Part shown: piece by piece, positions 10,801-18,633 of the stretch
Layout of the letters: every line of letters starts with the position of its first letter
How positions within the stretch are numbered: the first letter of the stretch is position 1
NCBI GenBank assembly: GCA_029964075.1
Contig: CM057141.1
Span: 15,810,001-15,874,000 of the forward strand
Origin: Patiria pectinifera
Lineage: Eukaryota; Echinodermata; Asteroidea; Valvatida; Asterinidae
DNA length: 64,000 nt
Direction: 5' to 3'
Notes under the pieces: generated by a model
What the model was told of the DNA's origin: nothing
The model's input: the letters and a program-made list of their open reading frames with translations, nothing else
The model's database searches: none
Program-made: the position numbers and the translations under genes

Positions 10801-11274
10801 CGCGAGGCCGTGGGCCCTGTCAGCAAATTCTCTTGTTGCTATGACTACTGAGCTTTGGGAATCAGTGACGATGTAGTCCAACTCGGATTGCGGATGGACT
10901 TTGCAGAGGGGGACCACCGTGCATCCGCTCATCCATGCCGCGAACTGGGAGACGATAAATGAGATGTTGTTGGGGCAGAGTACGGCGACGCGCTCCCCGT
11001 TCAACACCACTCCCGAGCCCTTCTTCTCCGCGGTCGCGTCTCGCGGTGTGATGGCCAGAATCCGCTGAGCGAGGGCGGTGCTGAACCCGATCAGTTCCTC
11101 ATATGTGTGTCTACCAAGACAGTCTACGACAGCTGTCTGGTCCGCATAGCCTTGCTTGATGACATTCAGGAAGACAGGTCTGACTGCGCTGGAGGAACTC
11201 TTGCATTTGCCAAGACGAAGAACAAAACCTCGCTGGAGAATTCTTAGTATGCAATTGGACCTGACCAGCAGCAT
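4423..11274 (-). CDS. ACSF3: Malonyl-CoA synthetase, mitochondrial (acyl-CoA synthetase family member 3)
   Basis: ACSF3 activates malonate to malonyl-CoA in mitochondria and supports mitochondrial fatty acid synthesis. Five coding exons (11274-10342, 9622-9468, 8377-8232, 6745-6527, 4835-4423) join in phase to 621 residues; the human protein is 576. The start is the ATG in ATCACCATGC. A longer in-frame ATG upstream is separated from it by a CAG acceptor at 11292, so I treat it as intronic. Residues 1-35 are Arg-rich with no acidic residue, like a mitochondrial presequence. Visible motifs are [11 protein letters not shown] (about 238-248), [14 protein letters not shown] (277 on), YGMTE (392-396), WFKTGD (481-486), [14 protein letters not shown] (499 on) and the C-terminal catalytic lysine in PRNAMGK (K607). 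The GRTSVDIIK stretch and MAVPT-like/[10 protein letters not shown] segments are typical of ACSF3 rather than other acyl-CoA synthetases. A Ser-rich insert sits in exon 5. The 5' UTR start is not resolved. Confidence 0.96.
4573..4620 (-). repeat. Coding trinucleotide repeat, Ser-rich insert in ACSF3
   Basis: A GAT/GAC-type run on the plus strand encodes [16 protein letters not shown] (about residues 557-572) between VVVLQGNAK and [11 protein letters not shown]. Human ACSF3 has only a short loop here. It is probably length-variable and tolerated in a surface loop (inference). Confidence 0.85.
5010..5608. repeat. Minisatellite, 106-115-bp unit x ~5, in ACSF3 intron 4
   Basis: ACAAAGGCATTGGTTCA recurs with starts near 5068, 5183, 5296, 5402 and 5517. 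Each unit is mostly permuted GTGACTTGACTTGTGAT words, so a ~10-bp inner repeat lies inside a ~110-bp outer repeat. Confidence 0.9.
5818..6489. mobile_element. DNA transposon-like element with CTGCACCCRATTTC termini
   Basis: The left end is CTGCACCCAATTTCAGGAAG and the right end is the inverse, TTTCAAGAAATCGGGTGCAG. Subterminal GC-rich blocks of GCATCGCAGCTGCGATGCG type and ACGACGCGT words follow inward. The right ~430 bases reappear in the opposite orientation at the window edge (from 63,614). It sits in ACSF3 intron 4. No transposase frame is seen, so it is non-autonomous. Confidence 0.85.
6527..6745 (-). CDS. ACSF3: ACSF3 coding exon 4
   Basis: Acceptor CCCCAAATAG, donor GTAGGG. It encodes residues 413-484 with split Gly codons at both ends, including GELQVRGP and EYWNRPDDT, and AWFKTG, which runs into the GD of the next exon. 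Confidence 0.95.
6746..8012 (-). other. ACSF3 intron 3, mostly featureless
   Basis: No exon-like open frame with splice borders is seen. Around 7450-7780 there are two GATTGGT words and GCGCCCTC words, but nothing I can name. Confidence 0.5.
8013..8135. mobile_element. Short foldback element (123 bp) in ACSF3 intron 3
   Basis: TTGGGAACGTCGGCACTCAG at the left is answered by AAGTGCCAACGTTCCCAA at the right, with GAAATTCCGAGC and GCTCGGAAATTC as inner arms. The near-complete hairpin is typical of a MITE. Confidence 0.8.
8232..8377 (-). CDS. ACSF3: ACSF3 coding exon 3
   Basis: Acceptor TTTTCTTGTAG, donor GTGAGT. It encodes residues 364-411 and includes [14 protein letters not shown] and [12 protein letters not shown] (adenylate-forming motif A5). 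Confidence 0.95.
8590..8830. mobile_element. TTAA-flanked perfect-foldback MITE, family 2, in ACSF3 intron 2
   Basis: TTAACACTTTGACTGCTGCG runs inward, and its inverse ending CAGTCAAAGTGTTAA closes the element. The two arms are almost identical over about 118 bases each around a small centre, AACAATTGGTT. The exact TTAA duplication and TTAACACTTTGAC terminus are piggyBac-like (inference). The arms carry repeated CCCGAGTATACTCGGG palindromes. Confidence 0.92.
9080..9157 (-). mobile_element. tRNA-like SINE head or decayed tRNA
   Basis: On the minus strand a B-box-like GGTTCGAATCCAGTCC follows a region starting GGGTGGCATGGGTGGCTT. The spacing is tRNA-like, but I cannot fold a full cloverleaf with confidence. 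I read it as a tRNA-derived repeat. Confidence 0.4.
9170..9412 (+). mobile_element. tRNA-derived SINE
   Basis: A B box, GGTTCAAACCC (near 9218), lies downstream of a tRNA-like 5' part. The 3' part GTAAAGCACTTGGAGACTTT ... AGAGCCAATTTAAGTTC resembles the GTAAAGCGCTTTGAG tail shared by many animal SINEs and their partner LINEs. It lies in ACSF3 intron 2, antisense to the gene. Confidence 0.6.
9468..9622 (-). CDS. ACSF3: ACSF3 coding exon 2
   Basis: Acceptor TTCATTTAG, donor GTGAGG. It encodes residues 312-362 plus two bases of Arg363, including [18 protein letters not shown], which is characteristic of ACSF3. Confidence 0.95.
9895..10137. mobile_element. TTAA-flanked MITE, family 1 copy B, in ACSF3 intron 1
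   Basis: It is bounded by TTAACCAGTTCACGCCGG and its inverse CCGGCGTGAACTGGTTAA, with both TTAA sites intact. The interior is the reverse complement of the element at 4123-4387. Confidence 0.92.
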
Positions 11275-11291
11275 GGTGATAAAAACTCTGT
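10342..11291 (-). CDS. ACSF3: ACSF3 first coding exon with short 5' UTR
   Basis: The coding part is 11274-10342 (residues 1-311). A CAG acceptor at 11293-11292 after a T-rich tract puts 17 bases of 5' UTR in this exon and implies an upstream non-coding exon. The donor is GTAAGG after QFDVDR. It encodes the presequence and the ATP/AMP-binding P-loop-like motif. Confidence 0.93.
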
Positions 11292-11708
11292 CTGGAAAAA
11301 AACCCAAAATATTCACAAGATTTGTCATGACATCATGCTTCCTGGAATACGATGTATCTCCTCCATATCTTCATGATAATACTGAGGTACATGTGGTCCA
11401 GTACTACTAGCCTAGCCCTAAATACCATCACCTTCAGTTCTGAAACGTATAATGCTTTAAAGAGGCTTACAAGTGCATTTTTCAAATCTGTATTTTCCAA
11501 TAATAATGTTTTTATCACCAAGAAGTTTTAATCTGCGGTCATTTGGTAAAATTTTGCAGCAAAATAACTACAAATGTAGTTGGATCCTAAGTAATAGAAA
11601 TCATGGTTGAGTCACCAGAACAATTTTAATAATCTAATTTTTGAAGAGGCATAGGGCTTAACTCCTCAACCAAAACAGATAATGGTAGGGAGTGCAGGGA
11701 AACGATAG

Positions 11709-11858
11709 ACTTGTACATGGCTCGGGCTACACTGTTTCCTGGCAAGCATCGCAGGGCACTTTGATTGGTCACCAATCCAGGTGACCAATCAAAGTGCCCC
11801 TGTGATTGGTCTATCTGATGCTTGCCAGGAAACAGTGTAGCCAGAGCCATGCACAAGT
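11709..11858. repeat. Inverted repeat with CCAAT boxes, candidate shared promoter
   Basis: ACTTGTACATGGCTCGGGCT and TACACTGTTTCCTGGCAAGC at the left are answered by GCTTGCCAGGAAACAGTGTA and AGAGCCATGCACAAGT at the right. Inside are GATTGGTCACC, GGTGACCAATC and GTGATTGGTCT, giving three CCAAT boxes in both directions. It lies between the ACSF3 5' exon (minus strand) and a possible plus-strand first exon at 11,879. Promoter function is inference. Confidence 0.6.
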
Positions 11859-11878
11859 TTACTTTTCGTGAAGTCAAA

Positions 11879-11955
11879 ATGGCAGCCTCAAACAAGGCGT
11901 TTGTGACAAGGATGTTTCCCGAATTGAAGGTGAAATTTCACTTTTCTTCCCAAAG
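11879..11955 (+). CDS. Possible first coding exon, unidentified gene
   Basis: An ATG in the good context AAAATGG opens 25 codons (MAASNKAFVTRMFPELKVKF and onward) that end exactly at a consensus donor, AAAG/GTATGT. The CCAAT-rich inverted repeat lies just upstream. I found no continuing exon before the GPCR, and 77 bases is too short to identify a family. It may be chance, or an exon whose partners lie within or beyond the GPCR locus. Confidence 0.25.
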
Positions 11956-13640
11956 GTATGTAAACCTAACAACCACCATTTGTATTTTCACTTCCCACTG
12001 AAGTACAGGGGCGCATAAGGCAGTTTGAAGACCGTTTTGGGGGTGGAATCTGACGATTTTGAATGGGGGTGCGAGTGAAAATGGTCAAAAAAATGTATTA
12101 GTAACCGCAATAGGGCCATCGATCTCGGACTCTATCACCTGACCATGTCCAAAATACCAAATGTTAAAAAAGCGATCCGTCATACAATGTAGAGTCCTAC
12201 CTACTCGGACTATGAGTGACACCAGTAAGTTTCCCTCACCAAGACCTTTAAAATGATGTATACTCTCGTGAGAGCGTGAAAATGTGGGTTTTTTTGCCAA
12301 AAAATGCATTGTTCATGAGAGTTTGCACATTATGCGCGAGTGAAATGTCGATTTGGTTTATTCACGAAATAGCTGCAGTGTAACGTCAAATGGAACGCCG
12401 CTCTTTAACTCACAACAGTCAACATGTTCAACATTTTTCCACGTTATTATTAAGGTGTTAGCATTGTCATAAACAAGTTAACATTTAGAAAATCTTCCTC
12501 CGTCAAAGTTTCATATTACAAGACATATTCAATATTTACCTAGCTTACCGCATCAGCTGCAGTACCGCACGTGCACCGTCTCTTTTGAAAAGTTGCATGA
12601 CAGCTAGTGCGCCACCAAGCGTTAAATAATTACAAGGAGGTATTCACACTGGTTTTTTTAGTGTTGGGATGGGGGGGGGGGGGGTGGGGGGGGGTGGATG
12701 CAACCATGGTGCAACAAAGGTTTAATGACTTGAGTCACTCGAGTCACATTTTTGGGCGACTCAACTCGACTCGTGTCCCTCATCAAAATACTTGACTCGA
12801 CTCGAGTCCAAGGCTAAAACCGTGACCCGAGTCCAACGGCGCGAAAATCATAGTTTGCGCTGACTTTTGGGTACACATATATTAAATATTCGCGTACTTC
12901 GCGTTGCTGCTTATATCGCGTACAAATATTCGACCCAAAGCCAGACCAGAGATAAAACCAAAGTTTCACTCCGTGTTCATGCTACGTAGATCGTTGTTAG
13001 AAAGTCCAACAGCTAGGAGCTGTCTGTCTGCTGCAACAGTGCAGCATATTTGACGTCTTTGGATCTTCATAATAAACTGGGGCCTTTTGTTTCTCTTCTA
13101 TTCTGTAATTTAATTTATTTAATTAATTAATTTTTTTTGGGGGGGGGGCATTTTCAAGTTGATCAGAAAATGCAAAGAATTATCTGTATCGGCTACCATA
13201 TCTTTTTTTTGTTTTTTCAAACTTTGGGACAAAATCACGAAATATAGCTCCCTCTAGCGGTGACATTTGGTGTCAAATTAGATCATGGCTATACCAAAAG
13301 ATTGTTTGTACCAAATTTGAAAGTATTACAACCAACAATGTTTTGAACCAAAAATGTCACGTAGGCCTAAAGCCACTTCTCAGTTGTGGCACTACATGCG
13401 GTGCAACCAAACTAACCAAAAGTGTTGCGTTTTTACATTATTCGCTGGCGCCGGGCTTTGCTAAAAACAACAACCTCACGGTGAACAGAAAGTTCACAAA
13501 AACGCATAAGTGCAATATAGGCCTAAACGTGCTTCGTATCAAGTACTAGCAAGAAACGGAGGTGCGTGCTTCAATCCTGATACTTTGATTGGTTGTTGCT
13601 ATCTCACGTGAGGTGGTGATATCTCAACGAGTCGGTCCTG
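11956..13640. other. Intergenic sequence with G-rich tract
   Basis: No exon is recognised. At about 12,668-12,698 there is a near-pure G run broken by single T residues, which could form a G-quadruplex. At 12,730-12,840 GACTCG/CGAGTC words repeat. A second G run is near 13,138-13,149. Confidence 0.5.
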
Positions 13641-13655
13641 CAGTAGTAAGGTGAA

Positions 13656-13663
13656 TATATAAG
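13656..13663 (+). promoter_or_regulatory. TATA box of the GPCR gene
   Basis: TATATAAG lies about 147 bases before the GPCR start codon. A start site about 30 bases downstream would fall at CACTAGTACCCAGTTCG, giving a short leader with no intron. Strong TATA promoters fit regulated, cell-type-specific genes. Confidence 0.65.
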
Positions 13664-13802
13664 AACCGGCTCTCCGGGATTCGCACTAGTACCCAGTTCG
13701 TCTTCAGCCTAGGTACGAGCAGCAAACGTACAGCAACAATTTTACTGTCCACTTCAAATTGTCTTGCCCGAGATTAGTTGAGTAGTGCAGTGCTCGTATA
13801 GC

Positions 13803-15524
13803 ATGGAAACAATGGATGAGTCATTGTCTTCTTCGTCTTGGTTCCAAGCCACTTGGTTCCAATCCACTGAGAATGAGTCCTTGTTTCAAGGCATGTGTAC
13901 TCCCTTCAATTTGACTGATGTACAGTTGAATTTGACTGATGTAGAGTTTGTCGACTCCTTTTTATTCACGCACCTTCAATTCCTCAGCGTTTTCGTCGTG
14001 ATACCAATCATAACAGTATTGGCCGTCATCACCAATGGCAGTTATCTCTACGTCGTTGCCAAAGTCAAGTCCATGCAAACTGTCACCAACGTCTACCTGT
14101 GCAACCTAGCTGTGGCTGATACGCTATTCTTGCTGTCAACGTGTGCGGTGTACATAGCTTTTTACTACAGTTCAGGCGGGTTGTATGGAAATGCGCCACT
14201 GGCCGGCTACTTTGAGTGTATTGGGGGCATTTTCCCTCGCATCTTCTATGTACAATCGATGGCATTAATGGTCACGGTCACTTTGGACAGATATTACGCC
14301 GTGTGCCACCCGCTGAAGCATCATCGCACGTTCACCAAAAGCCGCACGATTAAAATCACCGTCACTGCATGGATCTTTGGCGTTCTGTTTCAGGGAAAGA
14401 ACATCCCTGTCGGCTTATACAAGGACATTTTCTGTGTCACTTGGCCGCCTTTCACCTCTGTCTGTTACGGCATTTTTTCATGGGAAGTTGACGTGTTGGT
14501 GAATTATCTCTCCGATGTCTTGCTCTTTGTTTTCGTGATGTCAGCAAACTGCTTCATGTATTTTAAAATCATCAAGGCTCTAAAGAACCGACCGGCGCAG
14601 CGAGACAGTCAGCAAGGGTTGAGCGACAGCGCTGATCGGACGCGTCGCCGGGTTACCCGCATGCTACTCGCCAATACACTCGTTTTCTTCATCTTGACCG
14701 CTCCTAACTACATCCATTCGCTCCTCCTAATGATTGGGGCATTTGTGAAGTTACCACTCATACTAAAAGATCCAGTAGATAACAACAGTGTCCTAATAAT
14801 CACAAACATTCTGGCCGCCATCAACTCGATGATCAATCCGATCATCTACAACGCAACCAATTCCCGATACAGACAAGCTTATAGGGAGGCATTCCTGCCG
14901 TGTTGTCAAACCAACGATCGCCAAAACGCCGACCTCAAGAATAATCATCGCCGGAACGCCGATCGCCAAAACTCAGATCCCAAGAACAATCATCGCAAAA
15001 CCGCCGATCGCCAAAACTCCGATCGCCAACCCAACGCCGTTCGAGAAACAAGCGATGTCCAAATCACCAATCCCCAGGCTACAGATAGCACAACAGATCG
15101 CCAAACCAATGACTGCCAAACCAACGAGGGCCAAGCCAGCGATCGCCAAACCAACGATCGCCAAACCAACGATCTCCAAACCAACGATCGCCAAACCAAC
15201 GATAGCCAAACCAGAGCGCTCCCAACTAACGACCTCCAAACCAACAATGGAAAGGCAAGTGATCGCCAAACCAACAATCGCCAAACCAACGATTGCCAAA
15301 CCAACGATCTCCAAACCAACGATAGCCAAACCAACGATCGCCAAACCAACAATCACCAAACCAACGATCGCCAAACCAACGATCGCCAAGCGAACGATAG
15401 CCTAGCCAACGATCGCCAAACCAATGATGGCCAAACCAACGATGGCCAATCCACCGATCGCCAAGCCAACGATAGGCAAACCAACGATAGCCAATCCAAC
15501 GATAGGCAAACCACCCATGAGTGA
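13803..15524 (+). CDS. Rhodopsin-family (class A) GPCR, peptide-receptor type, with repeat-encoded tail
   Basis: A complete intronless reading frame of 573 residues. The start is ATGGAAACA with A at -3 and G at +4. The N-terminus has three N-glycosylation sequons (N24, N36, N43). Seven hydrophobic segments lie at about 58-86, 94-121, 136-168, 183-205, 232-260, 286-313 and 328-350. Hallmarks are NLAVAD with D106 (2.50), C139 paired with C211 in loop 2, LDRYYAVCHP (DRY 162-164), TAP in helix 6 where CWxP is usual, and NPIIY (345-349). CC at 367-368 could be palmitoylated. It resembles invertebrate neuropeptide receptors, but I cannot name the ligand. Oddities are the missing CW of helix 6 and a ~205-residue polar tail of TNDRQ-like repeats, far longer than usual. 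Confidence 0.93.
   Translation: METMDESLSSSSWFQATWFQSTENESLFQGMCTPFNLTDVQLNLTDVEFVDSFLFTHLQFLSVFVVIPIITVLAVITNGSYLYVVAKVKSMQTVTNVYLCNLAVADTLFLLSTCAVYIAFYYSSGGLYGNAPLAGYFECIGGIFPRIFYVQSMALMVTVTLDRYYAVCHPLKHHRTFTKSRTIKITVTAWIFGVLFQGKNIPVGLYKDIFCVTWPPFTSVCYGIFSWEVDVLVNYLSDVLLFVFVMSANCFMYFKIIKALKNRPAQRDSQQGLSDSADRTRRRVTRMLLANTLVFFILTAPNYIHSLLLMIGAFVKLPLILKDPVDNNSVLIITNILAAINSMINPIIYNATNSRYRQAYREAFLPCCQTNDRQNADLKNNHRRNADRQNSDPKNNHRKTADRQNSDRQPNAVRETSDVQITNPQATDSTTDRQTNDCQTNEGQASDRQTNDRQTNDLQTNDRQTNDSQTRALPTNDLQTNNGKASDRQTNNRQTNDCQTNDLQTNDSQTNDRQTNNHQTNDRQTNDRQANDSLANDRQTNDGQTNDGQSTDRQANDRQTNDSQSNDRQTTHE
14907..15516 (+). repeat. Coding minisatellite, 15-bp unit (TNDRQ), in GPCR tail
   Basis: CCAACGATCGCCAAA and variants repeat from just after the CC motif to just before the stop. 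The first third is more diverged (QNSD, KNNHR, QNAD); the later part is regular TND(R/S/L/C/G)Q. The unit length keeps frame, so copy changes would lengthen or shorten the tail without a frameshift. Other frames are open over the array for the same reason. Confidence 0.95.
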
Positions 15525-15671
15525 CAAAATACAATGACCGCCCAATCGCCGAACTCTTGTATAGCAGAAAGAAATATAAATTTCCGTCCGGTTTGGCCTT
15601 TTCGTTTAGTTGATTATCATGAGTCCAAATTATTGTGCCGTGTGTTGTTAGACTGCATGTTGCTCATAACA

Positions 15672-15696
15672 AATAAAAGGTATTCACCAGAATAAA
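15672..15696 (+). terminator. Poly(A) signals of the GPCR gene
   Basis: AATAAA at 15672-15677 and again at 15691-15696, about 150 bases after the stop codon, give a short 3' UTR. Confidence 0.7.
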
Positions 15697-16114
15697 CATA
15701 CATACATCAGGTGAATTAATCAATTGTTTTGTAAAAAAGAATGATTGAGTATACTATATTCATCGTACTTAGTGATTTTCTTCGCAATGCATTATGTCAA
15801 AAAAGGTGTTGAGCGAGACTAGATGAATTGGCCCTAAATCACTCTAGAAAATCTCCCCGTTAGTTTCTCATACCAATGATAATGTACATACATCTGCATT
15901 TATTGAACATCATGGCTTATTTATGTGAGGAATCCATTCTATTTTCTGCCGAAATATCCTTCTGCATTCTCATGCGTGTGGTTATTTTTTTAAATTTTAT
16001 ATATTCAACGTCTTGTATATACGGTCATCAAATATCACATGCAATGATAAGGCAAATAGATCACATTCGATAGAAAACACAAAATATTAATGTGTGATGT
16101 TAAATGTTCACCCA
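15697..16114. other. Intergenic sequence, nothing seen
   Basis: AT-rich sequence between the GPCR poly(A) signals and the duplicated block. No exon or repeat is recognised. Confidence 0.5.
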
Positions 16115-18633
16115 GGTTATTAGATCGCAGTGCATTGGGCGTATTATGGTGCATTAGTTCTAGTGCCAGGATCGATCAACTTAGGCCTGACAATTTGAGA
16201 AGTCGGCCTCTCTAGCATCAAGTATCAAAACATTGTGCTCAACACAGTAATCTGAAAATGTAACTGTATTGAACATAATTCTATTCGGTGCTTAAATATC
16301 CAACTGCGTTATTTATGTCTATTCTCAGAGTTGCTCCCCGTGCTATTTCCGATTTCACGCCAAAAATAGAGGGTTTTTTTATAACTAGTTTATTAGCAAG
16401 ACAAAAGATTCACGTTTTGTTCAACACATTAATAATTGTAAATTCGTAAGGAGAACACAACAGACCACGGGGCGAGCATCTTCACGTATTTTTGTATATA
16501 ATTATTTAGCTATGTATCAATGATTAAATATTATAAATTACCATTGGCATTTATGTTATCTCATTGTAACCCATGTCTGGCACGTAACAGCTACTTTCAG
16601 AGATACCAGTTGATTAGATATGTTGCAAATTAATGAATAATATTTAAAAAAATAAGGTAAAAAGCTGCATATGCTTACGTATCAAACAGTAGACATTACA
16701 TCGCAACTTTTGCAGATAATGTTTTTAAATGATATTGATTTATTTTGCAGTTGGTACAATTTAACCATATACTTCTCGATGTATTGTTTAGCATGCTTTC
16801 TAAATCGACGTGTTATTGTATTGTGGTCATATTTCGCAGTCGTGACGATGATTAATTGTGATCGCACTATACTGCAGATAACGTATTAATGGAAAATATT
16901 GCACCGTTTTAATGTTTACAGTATTATTGTGTTCACTTTTTAGAATAATAACGCAAGTATTATATGTTGATGTCTTGTTATTCACTGCTGCCCCATCACA
17001 ATAAACTACATGTATATAATGAACAAATCACTTTAATTAACAAATCACTTTAGTTGCAGGCAGATTGTTGGTAAATACAACCATTTTACACCAAAAAAAT
17101 AACCAAGCTACAATTGTATAAAACTATCCGAGTGTCAACGAAAACATGTCCAGAAAACCACTGTATAGACACAATCTATACAGACCAACCAGAGTTTCCA
17201 GCTCGCTTTGATATATCACACAATGCACTCCCCTTTAGTGACGTGTTCAGAGCTATACAACACGCAGTGGCTGATCTGGAGGTTGGAACCCCCCCCCCCC
17301 TCCCCCACCCGTTATCAGCCGCTGACAAATGTTATGATATCAGTAGACTGATATCAATAATAAATGGAATGTCCAAAGTTTCCACGTTTATTCTCAAATT
17401 GCAACAGAATACAGGACAAAACATGATCGTATGGATTTCATAATTTAACGGGGAGGGGAAGGGGGAGGGGAGCGGGGGGGGAAAGCCCCGGACCCTTCAC
17501 TCAAACATCCCCCCTTTCCTGAAAGCTATAGATCAGCCCCTGAAACGCACGTGTGATGGGCGATATGGAAGCGTCCCAGCAGCGGCGACGGAACCTGGGG
17601 GGGGGGGATCACCAAAAGGGGCACTTGGTCAGTATTGGGGTGGTGTTTTTTTTTGAGGGGGGGACATCCGTGCTGAAATGTCGACACGATTTTTTTCACC
17701 GGACACTTGGCCCCCGTAAAATCAAATGGGGAAAGGGGGGGGGGAGGGCACTCTTCAAAACCAGCCATTATGCAAACTATACGCATTATGTGCCCATTTT
17801 CATCGTACATAATTCGGGCGGCATTGTAAGGTTTTTTTTATATTCCTCATTCACATCAGAACTCTCTATACCACTTTGGGAAATTGTTACTTTAAAAAAA
17901 AATATCCGAATTTTTTTAGGGGTACTTGGGTAAATAAAGGGGTACTTGGGGGTACTTGAGAGGGGTACTTGGATAAATATGGGGGGGACCCCCCCCCCGG
18001 TTCCGCTGCCCCTGCGTTTCAGTAATGGCTATCACAATCATTCCCGCAATTTCAAAATAGGACGAATTCTCAGTGACCCGGAAGAAAATCGCGATGTCAT
18101 AAAACAAATTCACGTCGTTGATGTGCTCCCAGGGACAAATCACGGAACTTGGCAAGAAGAGGATAATCCACGACGATAAGATGAGATGCAGTAGGCACTC
18201 TACCTCTTTTGAAGATTTAAAATTTGATTTAAAACACTCCTTAATGGGTAATTGTTTATATCAAGGTATTTAAGAAGTTGGTGAACGTATATATCTCCTT
18301 AATACGCCTGCATAATATAAACTACCATCCACGACCGAAAAAAAGTATCCTTTGAAGTTTATGACGGAAGCTGCTTCAGACAGATTGATTTCTTTCTTAC
18401 TATATCATGTCAGTTTCTGTATTCACAATAATCTTTTGATCCATTTACAATCCATTTTAGAGGGGGACGAAAAATTGATGGACGAGATCACTCTCAATGA
18501 CGAATCATCGTATAAGATTGCCCCGGTGACTGCAGATCCATTAAGGCTTTCGATAGGCCATTGGTCGAGTCTTGAGAAGAAAATAAAGCTGAAGTGGGAT
18601 TGTTTTTTGGGGGGCAGGTAGGGGTAGAGGATG
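16115..18633. repeat. 2.5-kb tandem duplication, copy A
   Basis: It begins GGTTATTAGATCGCAGTGCA and is followed head-to-tail by copy B. The unit holds AT-rich sequence, long C and G runs (near 17,290, 17,470 and 17,600), short GGGTACTTGG repeats at about 17,920-17,980 and a GATATCAGTAGACTGATATC hairpin near 17,335. No recognisable gene. Open frames of up to 126 codons occur, but without homology or splice context. Confidence 0.95.

Noticed and set aside
11275..11328. Longer ACSF3 N-terminus from the ATG at 11,328
   Set aside because: A T-rich tract and CAG acceptor separate it from the ATG at 11,274, whose product starts like a mitochondrial presequence.
13785..13802. Earlier GPCR start at 13,785
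   Set aside because: The codon there is GTG; the ATG at 13,803 has good context.
14973..15534. Open frames in other phases and on the minus strand over the GPCR tail
   Set aside because: They are shadows of the 15-bp repeat; only the frame continuous with the seven-helix receptor has an upstream start and domain.
17114..18621. Open frames of 70-126 codons in the 2.5-kb duplication
   Set aside because: They are duplicated simply because the unit is. They run through G/C homopolymers, lack homology I recognise and have no splice context.
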